Under the pieces are notes generated by a model that worked only from the letters and a program-made list of their open reading frames with translations, ran no database searches and was not told the origin of the DNA. The translations under genes and the position numbers were made by a program. Shown in pieces: positions 15,592-24,294 of a stretch of DNA of 28,810 bases (position 1 is the stretch's first letter; every line of letters starts with the position of its first letter). The DNA is from Lentisphaeria bacterium. Lineage in GTDB: Bacteria; Verrucomicrobiota; Lentisphaeria; Victivallales; Victivallaceae. The stretch lies in assembly GCA_900768505.1 (NCBI GenBank), contig CAAGED010000044.1, forward strand, positions 1 through 28,810. Reading direction: 5' to 3'.

Positions 15592-15624
15592 GGATACGGC
15601 ATAAAAACCGTATCCTTTTTTTTT
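15592..15624 (+). terminator. Intrinsic terminator of the decarboxylase gene
   Basis: GGATACGG (15592-15599) pairs perfectly with CCGTATCC (15608-15615) and a 9-T run follows at 15616-15624. Confidence 0.93.
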
Positions 15625-15677
15625 GCCGCGAAAATTGGCCAAAATACGACAAAAACGCGAAAAAGCAACAATAGTAT

Positions 15678-15706
15678 TTGATAAAAGCAGCTAATTATGG
15701 TATAAT
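15678..15706 (+). promoter_or_regulatory. Near-consensus promoter upstream of waaF
   Basis: TTGATA (15678-15683) and TATAAT (15701-15706) are separated by exactly 17 bp, in the gap after the decarboxylase terminator and about 60 bp before the heptosyltransferase start. Confidence 0.85.
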
Positions 15707-15766
15707 ATGGAAAAGGCGCCTCTTTCGGTACGGTAAATTTTTATTTATGCAGCAGGGATGAAAAAA

Positions 15767-16876
15767 ATGCAATTAAGCGACCGTGATTACAAAGTAAAAA
15801 AATTTAAAGTTATTCCGCCGTCACCTAAAAAGTTGACTCACGGTATCATTGTTCGCGTCCCCAATTGGCTGGGGGATGCCATTATGACCTTGCCGGCGCT
15901 CACCCAGCTGAAAAAAATTTTACCTCCTCAGGCCGTGCTGGCAGTAATCTGCGCACCGCAGGTGGTGGAACTCTTCAAGGCGCTGCCGATTGTCAACAAG
16001 ATTATCCCCATCGCCGCCCCCCATAAATTCTGGAGTGACGCCGAACGCGGCAATATAAGAGCCACTGGAATTAAAACCGGTTTAATACTCACCAATTCCT
16101 TGCGGGACACCATAGCCATGCGTTTTTGCGGCATAAACGAGATTTACGGCGCCAAAGCTCGTTTCCGCTCCCTGCTGCTGAAGCGCTCTTTCGCCTTTCC
16201 TAAGCGTCATAACCGAGTCTTGAACATGCTGCACCATGCGGACAAATACCTGAGCATGGTCTACGCCTTGGGCGCACCGGAGTGGAACGGAGCGCTTGAT
16301 ATAAAAATTCCGCTTCACATGTGCCAACTCAACCGCGAAATAATCGACCTCTGCAATCATCCCAAACTGATGGTACTGGCCGCCGGAGCCGCCTACGGAG
16401 CAGCTAAACGCTGGTCGTCGGACAACTACCACAAGGTGGCAAAATGGTGGCTGAAAAATGACGGAATTGTTGTGATTGTCGGCTCAAAATCCGAGGCAGG
16501 GATCGGCAATGAAATAAAATGCGGTCTACCGGAAAACAAGGTTTTCAATCTGGCTGGATCAACTGATATGTGCGAATTGATGAATTTACTGCAGCATGCC
16601 AAAATCTGCATTGCCAACGATAGCGGTGTAATGCATTTGGCCGCCATACTCGGAACTTCCGGCGTGGCGGTGTTCGGTCCGACTGACTACTCGGCCACCG
16701 GCCCCATCAGCGTCAACCGTCGCTGGAAAATTCTTTACGAAAAACAATGTTGTTCGCCATGCTTCTCCCGGGTCTGTCCATCCGGCAGCAATGCCTGCAT
16801 GAGGGCAATTCACCCCTCGTCAGTAATTAAGGCGGCGAAATCTCTACTGAAGAGCAACAAAAATACTAAAAACTAA
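15767..16876 (+). CDS. waaF: ADP-heptose:LPS heptosyltransferase II (GT9 family)
   Basis: It adds heptose to the inner core of lipopolysaccharide on the cytoplasmic side of the inner membrane, which implies a Gram-negative outer membrane. The GT9 fold is evident: N-terminal VRVPNWLGDAIMTLPAL, the C-terminal nucleotide-sugar motif NDSGVMHLAAILGT followed by VAVFGPTD, and the Cys-rich CCSPC...C...C segment that typifies WaaF. The frame has two ATGs: 15758 abuts AGGG, whereas 15767 has AGGGAT seven bases upstream, so I choose 15767 (369 aa). Other GT9 members such as WaaC or WaaQ are possible, but the Cys motif favours WaaF. It has its own promoter and stands apart from other LPS genes. Confidence 0.88.
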   Translation: MQLSDRDYKVKKFKVIPPSPKKLTHGIIVRVPNWLGDAIMTLPALTQLKKILPPQAVLAVICAPQVVELFKALPIVNKIIPIAAPHKFWSDAERGNIRATGIKTGLILTNSLRDTIAMRFCGINEIYGAKARFRSLLLKRSFAFPKRHNRVLNMLHHADKYLSMVYALGAPEWNGALDIKIPLHMCQLNREIIDLCNHPKLMVLAAGAAYGAAKRWSSDNYHKVAKWWLKNDGIVVIVGSKSEAGIGNEIKCGLPENKVFNLAGSTDMCELMNLLQHAKICIANDSGVMHLAAILGTSGVAVFGPTDYSATGPISVNRRWKILYEKQCCSPCFSRVCPSGSNACMRAIHPSSVIKAAKSLLKSNKNTKN

Positions 16877-16885
16877 AATCAATAC

Positions 16886-16914
16886 TTGTAAAAAGTCAAT
16901 CTCCTCTGTATATT
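16886..16914 (+). promoter_or_regulatory. Candidate promoter of the DEAD-box helicase gene
   Basis: TTGTAA (16886-16891) and TATATT (16909-16914) are spaced 17 bp apart, directly after the waaF stop. If used, transcription starts near 16921 and leaves a leader of about 190 nt before GTG 17109. Confidence 0.6.
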
Positions 16915-17001
16915 ACTGGATTGTCGTAGTTGTATACCGGATAAAAGTATAAAAAATTTCAGAATAATACAATTACATTTATAAAAAATTTCCGCAGCAG
17001 T

Positions 17002-17068
17002 GGTCGTGACCTGGAGATACGCTTCGTTTCGCCGACCCGGGAAAAAAGCCGATTGAGCAAACCGGCTT
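17002..17068 (+). other. Structured 5' leader of the DEAD-box helicase gene
   Basis: GGTCG (17002-17006) can pair with CGACC (17033-17037), and AAGCCG (17046-17051) with CGGCTT (17063-17068). The first can enclose smaller hairpins. No T-run follows on this strand, so this is not a plain terminator. Long structured leaders are known for cold-induced helicase genes; here that is only an analogy. Confidence 0.35.
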
Positions 17069-17108
17069 AAAAGAAAAAATTCATCAGCAGAAAAGATGGT
17101 GGCAGATC

Positions 17109-18671
17109 GTGTTTAAGTTAATTACCAACAAATTGTTGTCCTTCCTTGGCATTAAGCAGACGGAAAAAAAAGTTACTCCGAAAAAGAGCTCCGGCGTTCC
17201 AAGTTCAACCTCCAAAAATTACCCTCCTCGCCCGCCGCGGAAGTTTAGCGGCGCACTGGAGCGCCCGGAGGAGAGTTCCGCTAAAAAACGGCGGCGTCCC
17301 CGCAAAAAAGCACCCGCCCCCGCCGTCACAACGGAAGCGGCGAAACCCCGGAGCGGCAATTGCCCATATCAAGTGCGTCCCGCTCTGCCCAAACCGGAAC
17401 AATTGATTGTCCCGCCGGAAGTTGAGGGCAAGGTGCGTTTCTGCGACCTTAACATCCATGAGGATATAAAATTTGCCATTCAGGAGATGAAATTCGAATA
17501 TTGTACCGAGATTCAGACCATGGCATTGCCGATTGTCCTCTCAGGTCAGGATATTGCCGCCAAGGCGCAAACCGGCACCGGCAAAACCGCCGCCTTTCTG
17601 CTGGCGATTTTCAATAACCTGCTGAACAATCCCAAGAACGACCGTCGTCCTGGTCAATGCCGGGCGCTGGTCATGGCGCCAACCCGGGAATTGGCCATCC
17701 AAATTTATAAAGATGCCGAATCCATCGCCCGCTTCACCAATCTGCACAATGTGGTGGTATTCGGCGGAATGGATCACGAGAAACAACGGGCTCAATTGGC
17801 GCAACCGATTGATATCCTGATTGGAACTCCGGGGCGAATTATCGATTTCTCCCGCAGCGGTAATTTACTGCTTAATCAGGTGGAAACATTGGTCATTGAT
17901 GAGGCTGACCGCATGCTGGATATGGGATTTATTCCGGATGTGAAACGCATCATCGCCCAGACTCCGCCAAAAACCTCCCGCCAAACCCTGCTCTTCAGTG
18001 CCACGCTGGATGAACATGTAATGAGTTTGGCGGAAAGCTTCCTCAACAATCACCAACTGGTGGAGAGCGAACCGGAAAAATTGGTGGGTGATTTGATTGA
18101 GCAGTTGTTTTATGTGGTTTCCGGGTCGGAAAAATTGGCCTTTCTGGTCAACTTATTGCAAAAAAATGATTTCGAACGTGTGCTGATTTTCGGCAACCGC
18201 AAAGACCGCAACTCAAAATTGCAGTACGATCTGGCTCAATACGGCATCGAATGCGAACTGCTCTCCGGCGACATCAGTCAGGAAAAACGACTGAAAATTC
18301 TGGAAAATTTCCGCGCCGGCAGCAGCCGTGTGGTAATCGCCACCGACGTGGCGGCCCGGGGTATTCATGTGGACAATGTTTCACTGGTGGTCAATTTTGA
18401 TCTGCCGGAACACCCGGAGGATTATGTTCACCGCATCGGCCGCACCGGCCGCGCCGGTCACGAAGGAAAGTCCATCAGTCTGCTCTGCGAATACGGAGCC
18501 TACACGCTGCCGGCCATTGAAGATTTGCTGAAGGTTAAATTTCACGGTATTATGCCGGAGGAATCCATGCTGATTCTGCCGGAAAAAAATCCCATTAAGG
18601 GATTCAAACGCAGTGAAAGCCGTCCACCGTTCCACGGCGGCGGCAGCCGGCGTCCCCGGCCGCGGCAATAA
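17109..18671 (+). CDS. DEAD-box ATP-dependent RNA helicase
   Basis: It unwinds RNA duplexes in ribosome assembly or mRNA decay. The 520 residues contain every DEAD-box motif in order: Q motif (EFEYCTEIQTMALP, about 128-141), motif I AQTGTGKT (about 153-160), PTRELAIQI, GTPGRIIDF, motif II DEADRMLDMGF (264-274), SATL, VLIFGN, ATDVAARGIHVDNV and HRIGRTGRAG (about 441-450). An N-terminal extension of about 110 residues is basic and Pro-rich (AKKRRRPRKKAPAPA), and the tail is Arg-rich (RRPRPRQ); both probably bind RNA. The closest types are RhlB/RhlE/DeaD, and I cannot choose between them. The start is GTG 17109; GGTGG about 8 nt upstream is a plausible ribosome site. Confidence 0.93.
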   Translation: MFKLITNKLLSFLGIKQTEKKVTPKKSSGVPSSTSKNYPPRPPRKFSGALERPEESSAKKRRRPRKKAPAPAVTTEAAKPRSGNCPYQVRPALPKPEQLIVPPEVEGKVRFCDLNIHEDIKFAIQEMKFEYCTEIQTMALPIVLSGQDIAAKAQTGTGKTAAFLLAIFNNLLNNPKNDRRPGQCRALVMAPTRELAIQIYKDAESIARFTNLHNVVVFGGMDHEKQRAQLAQPIDILIGTPGRIIDFSRSGNLLLNQVETLVIDEADRMLDMGFIPDVKRIIAQTPPKTSRQTLLFSATLDEHVMSLAESFLNNHQLVESEPEKLVGDLIEQLFYVVSGSEKLAFLVNLLQKNDFERVLIFGNRKDRNSKLQYDLAQYGIECELLSGDISQEKRLKILENFRAGSSRVVIATDVAARGIHVDNVSLVVNFDLPEHPEDYVHRIGRTGRAGHEGKSISLLCEYGAYTLPAIEDLLKVKFHGIMPEESMLILPEKNPIKGFKRSESRPPFHGGGSRRPRPRQ

Positions 18672-18859
18672 AACCGGATTGAGATTGGGGCATTGGCAGG
18701 CGGAATCATCCGGCAAACAGGGAATTGCGGCGTTTTTACCGCCTGAATTATTGGTATTGCACCTCATATTTGGGGTTGTAGGTTTTCGGGTAAACAATTG
18801 AACGGAATAAGAGAATTGCAAAGCAAAGTTCCGTCACCAGGAGGAATGTTTAGTATATT

Positions 18860-20674
18860 ATGAGTAACCGACCGGATTTTTTAAATATCAGAAATTTTTC
18901 GATCATCGCTCACATCGACCACGGCAAATCCACTCTCGCCGACCGCTTGCTGGAATACACCAACACGGTACAAAAACGGGATTTACAGGAACAATTGCTG
19001 GACGGAATGGATTTGGAACGGGAACGGGGCATCACCATCAAATCCCATCCGGTGCGGATGCACTTTCAGGCGGCGGACGGCATCACCTACGAATTGAATT
19101 TACTGGATACCCCCGGACATGTGGATTTCAATTACGAAGTCAGCCGCTCGCTGGGCGCCTGCGAAGGAGCATTGTTGCTGATTGACGCCACTCAGGGCAT
19201 TCAGGCTCAAACCGTGGCCAACGCCAATTTAGCGTTCAAGCAAAATCTGAAAATTATTCCGCTGATTAACAAAATCGACCTTCCGGCGGCCAACCTTCCT
19301 CTCTGCTACGAGCAGATGGAGGAAATTCTGGCCATTCCCCGGGAGGAGGCCATGCTGGTCAGCGGCAAAACCGGTGAAGGCGTTCCGGCACTGCTGGAGG
19401 CAATTGTCAAGCGGATTCCACCGCCGAAAACCGTCGATATGCCGGGAAGCAGCGCGGTAATTTTCGACTCCCAATACGATGCTTATCGGGGGGTGGTTAC
19501 TTACGTCCGGGTATTCGCCGGTTCATTTAAACGTGGCACAAAAATCAAACTTTTCGCCAATAATTTGGAGAGTGAAGTAAAAGAGGTCGGCACCTTTCAT
19601 CCGGCAATGATGGCGCTGGATTCACTGGATGCCGGCTCGGTAGGCTACATCATTCCCAACATCAAAAGCTCCTCCGACACCAAAATCGGCGACACGGTAA
19701 CTGACGTAAAAGATCCCTGCCCGGCGGCGCTGCCGGGATTTAAAGAGGTGCGGCCGATGGTTTTCAGCGGCATCTACCCCATTGACACGGCGGACTACGA
19801 ACAATTAAAAGCCAGTATGGGCAAACTTCAGCTCAATGATGCGGCATTTTTTTATCAGGCGGAAAATTCTGCCGCACTGGGATTTGGATTCCGCTGCGGC
19901 TTTCTGGGGCTGCTCCACATGGAAATTATTCAGGAGCGGCTGCGCCGGGAATACAATATGGATATTATCGCCACCTACCCCAGCGTAATTTATCATATAT
20001 ACATGAAAGACGGCTCCATGCAGGAGATTGACAATCCGGTCAGAATGCCCGACCCGTCGGCAATTGAGCGCATTGAGGAACCGATGATTGAAGCAAAAAT
20101 TATGATTCCGACCACCTACATCGGCGATGTGATGAATTTGGTAATGAGCAAGCGGGGCGTCTGCACCAACACCACCACGGTGGACGGATTGCATGTTATA
20201 ATCAGCGCCCACCTGCCAATGCACGAAATTCTGATCGACTTTCACGACAAACTCAAGTCTATCACCCGCGGTTACGGCAGTATGGATTATGAGCCATCCA
20301 ATTATCAGGCCGGCGCCTTGCAGAAAATGGATATTCTGGTCAACGGAGAGCCAGTGGACGCATTCTCCTCCATTGTACATGTGGATATGGCTCACGCCCG
20401 GGGAAAAATGTTGGCGGAGCGGTTGAAAAATGTAATTCCGCCTCAAATGTTTCAGATTGCCATTCAGGCGGCGGTGGGCGGAAAAATTGTAGCCCGCGAA
20501 ACCATCCGCCAATTACGTAAAAACGTTTTGGCCAAGTGTTATGGCGGCGACATCACCCGCAAGCGCAAACTGCTGGAGAAGCAGAAGGAGGGCAAGAAGC
20601 GCATGAAACTTATCGGCAAGGTCAATATTCCGCAGGAGGCCTTTGTAGCGGTATTGCGTTCGGACGAAGAATAA
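18860..20674 (+). CDS. lepA: Elongation factor 4 (LepA)
   Basis: LepA is a ribosome-binding GTPase that acts during translation, proposed to assist back-translocation or initiation. The 604 residues match the family length. G motifs are canonical: AHIDHGKST (17-25), ERGITI, DTPGHVDFNYEVSRSL and NKIDLP. The C-terminus carries the LepA-specific block LRKNVLAKCYGGDITRKRKL and ends KVNIPQEAFVAVL. The consensus AGGAGG at 18839-18844 lies 15 nt before ATG 18860, longer than usual, with no better in-frame start nearby. It lies directly upstream of lepB with a 24-bp gap, the same gene order as the E. coli lepA-lepB operon. Confidence 0.98.
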   Translation: MSNRPDFLNIRNFSIIAHIDHGKSTLADRLLEYTNTVQKRDLQEQLLDGMDLERERGITIKSHPVRMHFQAADGITYELNLLDTPGHVDFNYEVSRSLGACEGALLLIDATQGIQAQTVANANLAFKQNLKIIPLINKIDLPAANLPLCYEQMEEILAIPREEAMLVSGKTGEGVPALLEAIVKRIPPPKTVDMPGSSAVIFDSQYDAYRGVVTYVRVFAGSFKRGTKIKLFANNLESEVKEVGTFHPAMMALDSLDAGSVGYIIPNIKSSSDTKIGDTVTDVKDPCPAALPGFKEVRPMVFSGIYPIDTADYEQLKASMGKLQLNDAAFFYQAENSAALGFGFRCGFLGLLHMEIIQERLRREYNMDIIATYPSVIYHIYMKDGSMQEIDNPVRMPDPSAIERIEEPMIEAKIMIPTTYIGDVMNLVMSKRGVCTNTTTVDGLHVIISAHLPMHEILIDFHDKLKSITRGYGSMDYEPSNYQAGALQKMDILVNGEPVDAFSSIVHVDMAHARGKMLAERLKNVIPPQMFQIAIQAAVGGKIVARETIRQLRKNVLAKCYGGDITRKRKLLEKQKEGKKRMKLIGKVNIPQEAFVAVLRSDEE

Positions 20675-20698
20675 ATTTCTCAGGAAGTGACAGTCATC

Positions 20699-21916
20699 AT
20701 GAATAATTGGCTGAAAAAGATTTTTTTACGGCGAAAACTGCGTCAACTGCGTAGTAACGCCAGAACTATACGCCATACCGACGACGATATTCTTACGGCA
20801 TCGGATGCGGCTGAACTCGAAAAAATCGCCGCCCGCGCCGCGGAATTAAAAGCCGCCCTCCCTCCGGTCGAAGCAGTGAATGATTTCATCATGGGAGCCG
20901 AGGATAAAATTGTGGCGATTTGCGGCAAACGCCGCTTCTCCATGATTCGCGAGTATCTGGATATAATTCTGGTGGCAGGGATGGTGGCATTCGGTTTGCG
21001 GGCACTTTTTTTCCAGCCCTTTAAAATTCCGACCAGCAGTATGCAGCCAACGTTGTATGGAATTCATTTCGTCGAAAAAGGAAGTTATCCGGCAGTGGAA
21101 AAACTGCCGGCATTTCTACGTTATCTGCTGCTTTCACTGCGGGATGCCAAGGCGGTTTCCAGCTCGGGGGGCGCTCTTTCCGGCGAAGTAAAGGAGGCCA
21201 ATTCCATTCTGAGCGAGAGCTCAATTGTTAAAATCGGAGATGATAAATTTAAACTGCCCGGCAGTCCAAATAAAATTTACGAATACGCAAAACTCTACCG
21301 CAATCAATATTTTGCGCCGGGAGAGACCATTGTTGACGGTTATTTATCCCTGGGAGACCACCTTTTTGTGGATCGGATCAGCCATTTTTTCAGCGACGTA
21401 AAACGAGGTGACGTGCTGGTATTCGCCACGGACGGAATTAAATCCTACGACGGGCGCAAATTATCCGATACCGGGGCATATTATATCAAGCGTCTGGTCG
21501 GCATACCCGGAGATACCATAAAATTCACCGACGGTCAACTGATGATTCGCCCGGCTGGGGAAAAAGAATTTCGCCCGGCAAAGAGCTTCGGACCGGAGTT
21601 CGAACGAATTTACTCTTTTAAGGGAGGGTATCACGGCCATCAGGAGGATTTGGGCATGATTCCAATCAAGTATCCGCAAAGCGGCGGGGAATTCACCGTG
21701 CCCAAAGATTATTATTACATGCTGGGGGACAATTCAAGATTCAGTTTGGACAGCCGGGCTTGGGGGCTGGTACCGAGAAAAAATATTGTCGGCCGTGCCG
21801 GAGTGATTTTCTGGCCGTTTTCCCGGCGCTGGGGCAAGGTGGACACTACTCCGGCCCTGGAGGTTCCGACCGGAATGCCGTCGTTCTCCACTTTTGATGT
21901 GATGTATAAGCAATAA
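20699..21916 (+). CDS. lepB: Signal peptidase I, enlarged
   Basis: It cleaves signal peptides from exported proteins on the outer face of the inner membrane. The membrane helix is about residues 86-108 (LDIILVAGMVAFGLRALFF). The catalytic Ser is in IPTSSMQPTL (about S114), the catalytic Lys in YYIKRLVGIPGD (about K264), and box E is GDNSRFSLDSRAWGLV. At 405 aa it is longer than the 324-aa E. coli enzyme. Roughly 100 extra residues separate the Ser box from the GDHLFVDRISHFF box, and a charged N-terminal region of about 80 residues precedes the membrane helix. Enlarged versions occur in PVC bacteria. The frame opens at GTG 20687, but AGGA abuts that codon, so I use ATG 20699. It follows lepA and precedes purU, probably on one transcript. 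Confidence 0.94.
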   Translation: MNNWLKKIFLRRKLRQLRSNARTIRHTDDDILTASDAAELEKIAARAAELKAALPPVEAVNDFIMGAEDKIVAICGKRRFSMIREYLDIILVAGMVAFGLRALFFQPFKIPTSSMQPTLYGIHFVEKGSYPAVEKLPAFLRYLLLSLRDAKAVSSSGGALSGEVKEANSILSESSIVKIGDDKFKLPGSPNKIYEYAKLYRNQYFAPGETIVDGYLSLGDHLFVDRISHFFSDVKRGDVLVFATDGIKSYDGRKLSDTGAYYIKRLVGIPGDTIKFTDGQLMIRPAGEKEFRPAKSFGPEFERIYSFKGGYHGHQEDLGMIPIKYPQSGGEFTVPKDYYYMLGDNSRFSLDSRAWGLVPRKNIVGRAGVIFWPFSRRWGKVDTTPALEVPTGMPSFSTFDVMYKQ

Positions 21917-21942
21917 AAAATTCAGCAATTTGAGGATATAAG

Positions 21943-22797
21943 ATGAAAAAGGCAGTATTTCTGATTCAATGTAAGGACACCAAGGGTATTTTGGCGGAAA
22001 CTACCGCTTTTTTCTACTCGCGTGATTTCAATATTCTGCATTGCCAGCAATATACCGACATCCGAGAAAATCTCTACTTCATGCGGATTAAGCTCAATAT
22101 CAGCGACATGACCACCACCCGACATCAACTGGAGGAGGATTTCGCTAAATTTGCCGCAAAATTCAACTGCAAGTGGAAAGTCAGTTACCTCGATCGCCCC
22201 CAACGCATGGCAATTATGGTCTCCAAGGCCTCTCACTGCCTTTATGATTTACTGGTACACGCCAGAGAGGGCGACCTCTACTGCGAGGTTCCACTGATAA
22301 TCAGCAACCACCCTGATTTGGAATATGTGGCGGATCAGTTCCGCATTCCATACTTCTGCTGCCCGTTGCTGCCCGGCGGCAAGAGCGATCAGGAGTCGCA
22401 GGTGGTCGAACTGCTGGAAAAACACCGTATTGATTTGGTGGTGATGGCTCGTTACATGCAGATATTAAGTGATAATTTCATCAATCAATATCCGGGGCGG
22501 ATCATCAATATCCACCATGCGTTTCTTCCGGCTTTTCAAGGGGGAAATCCCTACGTCCGGGCCTGGGAGCGCGGGGTTAAAATGATTGGCGCCACGGCGC
22601 ATTACGCTACGGCCGATTTGGACGAGGGGCCGATTATCGAGCAGGATGTGGAACGTATCACCCACGAATCCGACCCGGACGATCTGAAACGCATCGGCAA
22701 GGATATTGAGCGACGGGTGTTGAGCCGGGCGGTTCAGGCGCATTTGGATCAGCGTATCATTGTCTCCGGCCGCCGGACAATTGTGTTTTCCAAGTAA
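21943..22797 (+). CDS. purU: Formyltetrahydrofolate deformylase
   Basis: It hydrolyses 10-formyl-THF to THF and formate, balancing folate one-carbon pools and providing formate for PurT-type purine synthesis. The 284 residues have an N-terminal ACT domain (about 1-80; CKDTKGILAETTAFFYSRD) and a formyltransferase-like catalytic domain. Catalytic residues are visible: Asn and His in IINIHHAFLP (N189, H191) and Asp in ADLDEGPII (D227). GAG/GAGGA lies about 8 nt before the ATG. It begins 26 bp after lepB, so it likely shares the lepA-lepB transcript. The ACT domain implies control by an amino acid; Met and Gly act on the E. coli enzyme. Confidence 0.95.
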   Translation: MKKAVFLIQCKDTKGILAETTAFFYSRDFNILHCQQYTDIRENLYFMRIKLNISDMTTTRHQLEEDFAKFAAKFNCKWKVSYLDRPQRMAIMVSKASHCLYDLLVHAREGDLYCEVPLIISNHPDLEYVADQFRIPYFCCPLLPGGKSDQESQVVELLEKHRIDLVVMARYMQILSDNFINQYPGRIINIHHAFLPAFQGGNPYVRAWERGVKMIGATAHYATADLDEGPIIEQDVERITHESDPDDLKRIGKDIERRVLSRAVQAHLDQRIIVSGRRTIVFSK

Positions 22798-22814
22798 AAG
22801 GCTTAAAAAAGTCT

Positions 22815-24083
22815 TCAAGCCAAAAACCAGCGGTCGGAAGCGCAATTGCCTCCGGAGAGTTCGTGCATTGCCCAAACCATGGCATCCATCCGATCCGGGC
22901 TGAATTGATTGCCGCGCCCCAAGGCGTAGGAACACATCTGCTCCTCCAATTCCGGAAATTCTCCCACATGATGAACCTTGTTTTGCTCATACAATGCGGC
23001 AATGGGTTCGGCCCGGGCAATTTTGCCCCGGGCGGCCCGCACACTACGGAAGCTGATTTCGGAATCAATTTGCCGAAGCGCCATTTCAATAAGTTCGCCG
23101 CCGTTGTTCACCTCGCCGATCACCCGATCCGCCTGCTGCTCCCGATACAAATCACAAACCCGCTGCGCCCACTGGTAGACCGAGCCATGCAGTGAAACGT
23201 CACGTAAAATATAATAATGCCGATCCTCCCCCAAGCCGGCCAATATAATTCCGGTTTCGTCGGAGGCAGGATTGCCGGTGACGGCGGGATCAACACCGAC
23301 AACCAGTCGCTGCAATTTAACATTGAGCGCCGTGACTCGGGAGCGGTCGATCAGCATCCGATTCCAGAGCGCCCCCTCAACCTCCTCCAGCCAAACGCCC
23401 TCCAGAAAGCGTTTCCGCTGCTGAAAGCTGAGATTCCCCAAGGTGGTGCTCAAATAATCGGGGGGCAAATTTTTCATATTGCCGGCCGGATTTAAAATCA
23501 TGGAATCATATTGTTCCGGATGAGGTAATGCTCCATTGCTAAGCGGATCGATTTTTCGCACAAAAAGTTTGTAGGACCAATGGGCCTTGCCGGATGGATT
23601 GCAGTCAAAATAAGCTCGATTTAACAAATTGCAGTTTTGCGCCAAACGAGTCAGTGCAATGGAAACCGCCTCATAATCCATTTCGGAGCATTCGTTAAAA
23701 TAAATAGTGGCATACTCCTTGCCCAAAATTTTATCCGCCCGTTCTCCAGCGTCCAGGCCGCCAAACCAAATTTCCGAATTATTGGGCAGCACAATGAAAT
23801 TTTCCGTCCGGTTTTCGTAATATTGCAGTCCCGGAAAGGCCAGGCGTACCACCTTGGGCAAGGTATCCATGCCAATCGCCTGCCGCGCACCATTGCCATG
23901 CAGCCGGGCGATAAGGTGGCGACTGCCGGGGGAGCGCAAGGCTCGGACCAGCAGCGCATAAACCAGTACAAAAGTTTTACCGGAACGGGAGCCACCGAAA
24001 AGCAGCAGATATTTTTTGTCGGAGGCAAGAAGTTTCAACGCCTGAAGCTGGTCAGGTGTAAAGGAGAAAATTTCATCACTCAT
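22815..24083 (-). CDS. Phage-type terminase large subunit, solitary
   Basis: TerL is the ATPase/nuclease motor that cuts DNA and pumps it into capsids. All key parts are visible in 422 residues: Walker A FGGSRSGKT (29-37), a Walker B-like ATIYFNE with catalytic Glu131, a DCNPSGKAHW coupling motif (160-169), and an RNase H-like nuclease domain with D265 (VVGVDPAVT), E324 (IGEVNNGG) and D400 (FSPDRMDAMVWA). The frame is intact and ends 17 bp from the convergent purU. No terS, portal, capsid, tail or integrase gene lies within several kb on either side. Base composition looks like its neighbours by eye. It could be a prophage remnant, part of a dispersed gene transfer agent, or a domesticated nuclease. 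A promoter-like pair lies upstream at 24186-24212. Confidence 0.93.
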   Translation of the reverse strand: MSDEIFSFTPDQLQALKLLASDKKYLLLFGGSRSGKTFVLVYALLVRALRSPGSRHLIARLHGNGARQAIGMDTLPKVVRLAFPGLQYYENRTENFIVLPNNSEIWFGGLDAGERADKILGKEYATIYFNECSEMDYEAVSIALTRLAQNCNLLNRAYFDCNPSGKAHWSYKLFVRKIDPLSNGALPHPEQYDSMILNPAGNMKNLPPDYLSTTLGNLSFQQRKRFLEGVWLEEVEGALWNRMLIDRSRVTALNVKLQRLVVGVDPAVTGNPASDETGIILAGLGEDRHYYILRDVSLHGSVYQWAQRVCDLYREQQADRVIGEVNNGGELIEMALRQIDSEISFRSVRAARGKIARAEPIAALYEQNKVHHVGEFPELEEQMCSYALGRGNQFSPDRMDAMVWAMHELSGGNCASDRWFLA

Positions 24084-24100
24084 AATTTAATATCACTCCG

Positions 24101-24131
24101 GATTAACCCTGAGTCAATCCATAAAGGTTAA
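24101..24131. repeat. Inverted repeat in the terL leader
   Basis: ATTAACC (24101-24107) and GGTTAAT (24125-24131) are perfect 7-bp complements, located between the candidate terL promoter and its ATG. A regulatory role is possible but unproven. Confidence 0.35.
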
Positions 24132-24185
24132 TGTTAGCCATCGGGAGGGATTGATACATTTTTCAACGTCGCCGAAAATGCATCA

Positions 24186-24212
24186 AATATAAAAACATGA
24201 GTTTATTGTCAA
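24186..24212 (-). promoter_or_regulatory. Candidate promoter of terL
   Basis: Read on the minus strand, a perfect TTGACA (24212-24207) is followed after 15 bp by TATATT (24191-24186). The spacing is shorter than ideal. It lies downstream of the ferredoxin terminator, so terL may have its own transcription start about 95 nt before its ATG. Confidence 0.5.
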
Positions 24213-24250
24213 CAACTACCTGGGAAAAAAATGAGTATAAGGGAAAAAAA

Positions 24251-24275
24251 AACCGCCGGAACAGATCCGGCGGTT
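24251..24275 (-). terminator. Intrinsic terminator of the ferredoxin gene
   Basis: AACCGCCGGA (24251-24260) and TCCGGCGGTT (24266-24275) form a perfect 10-bp stem with a 5-nt loop. On the minus strand a long T-run follows (24252-24244), 20 nt after the ferredoxin stop. Confidence 0.93.
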
Positions 24276-24294
24276 CGCATCAAACCTCAAGAGA

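Noticed and set aside
22800..22821. Bidirectional terminator between purU and terL
   Set aside because: GGCTT/AAGCC is only a 5-bp stem and overlaps the terL coding end; too weak to call.
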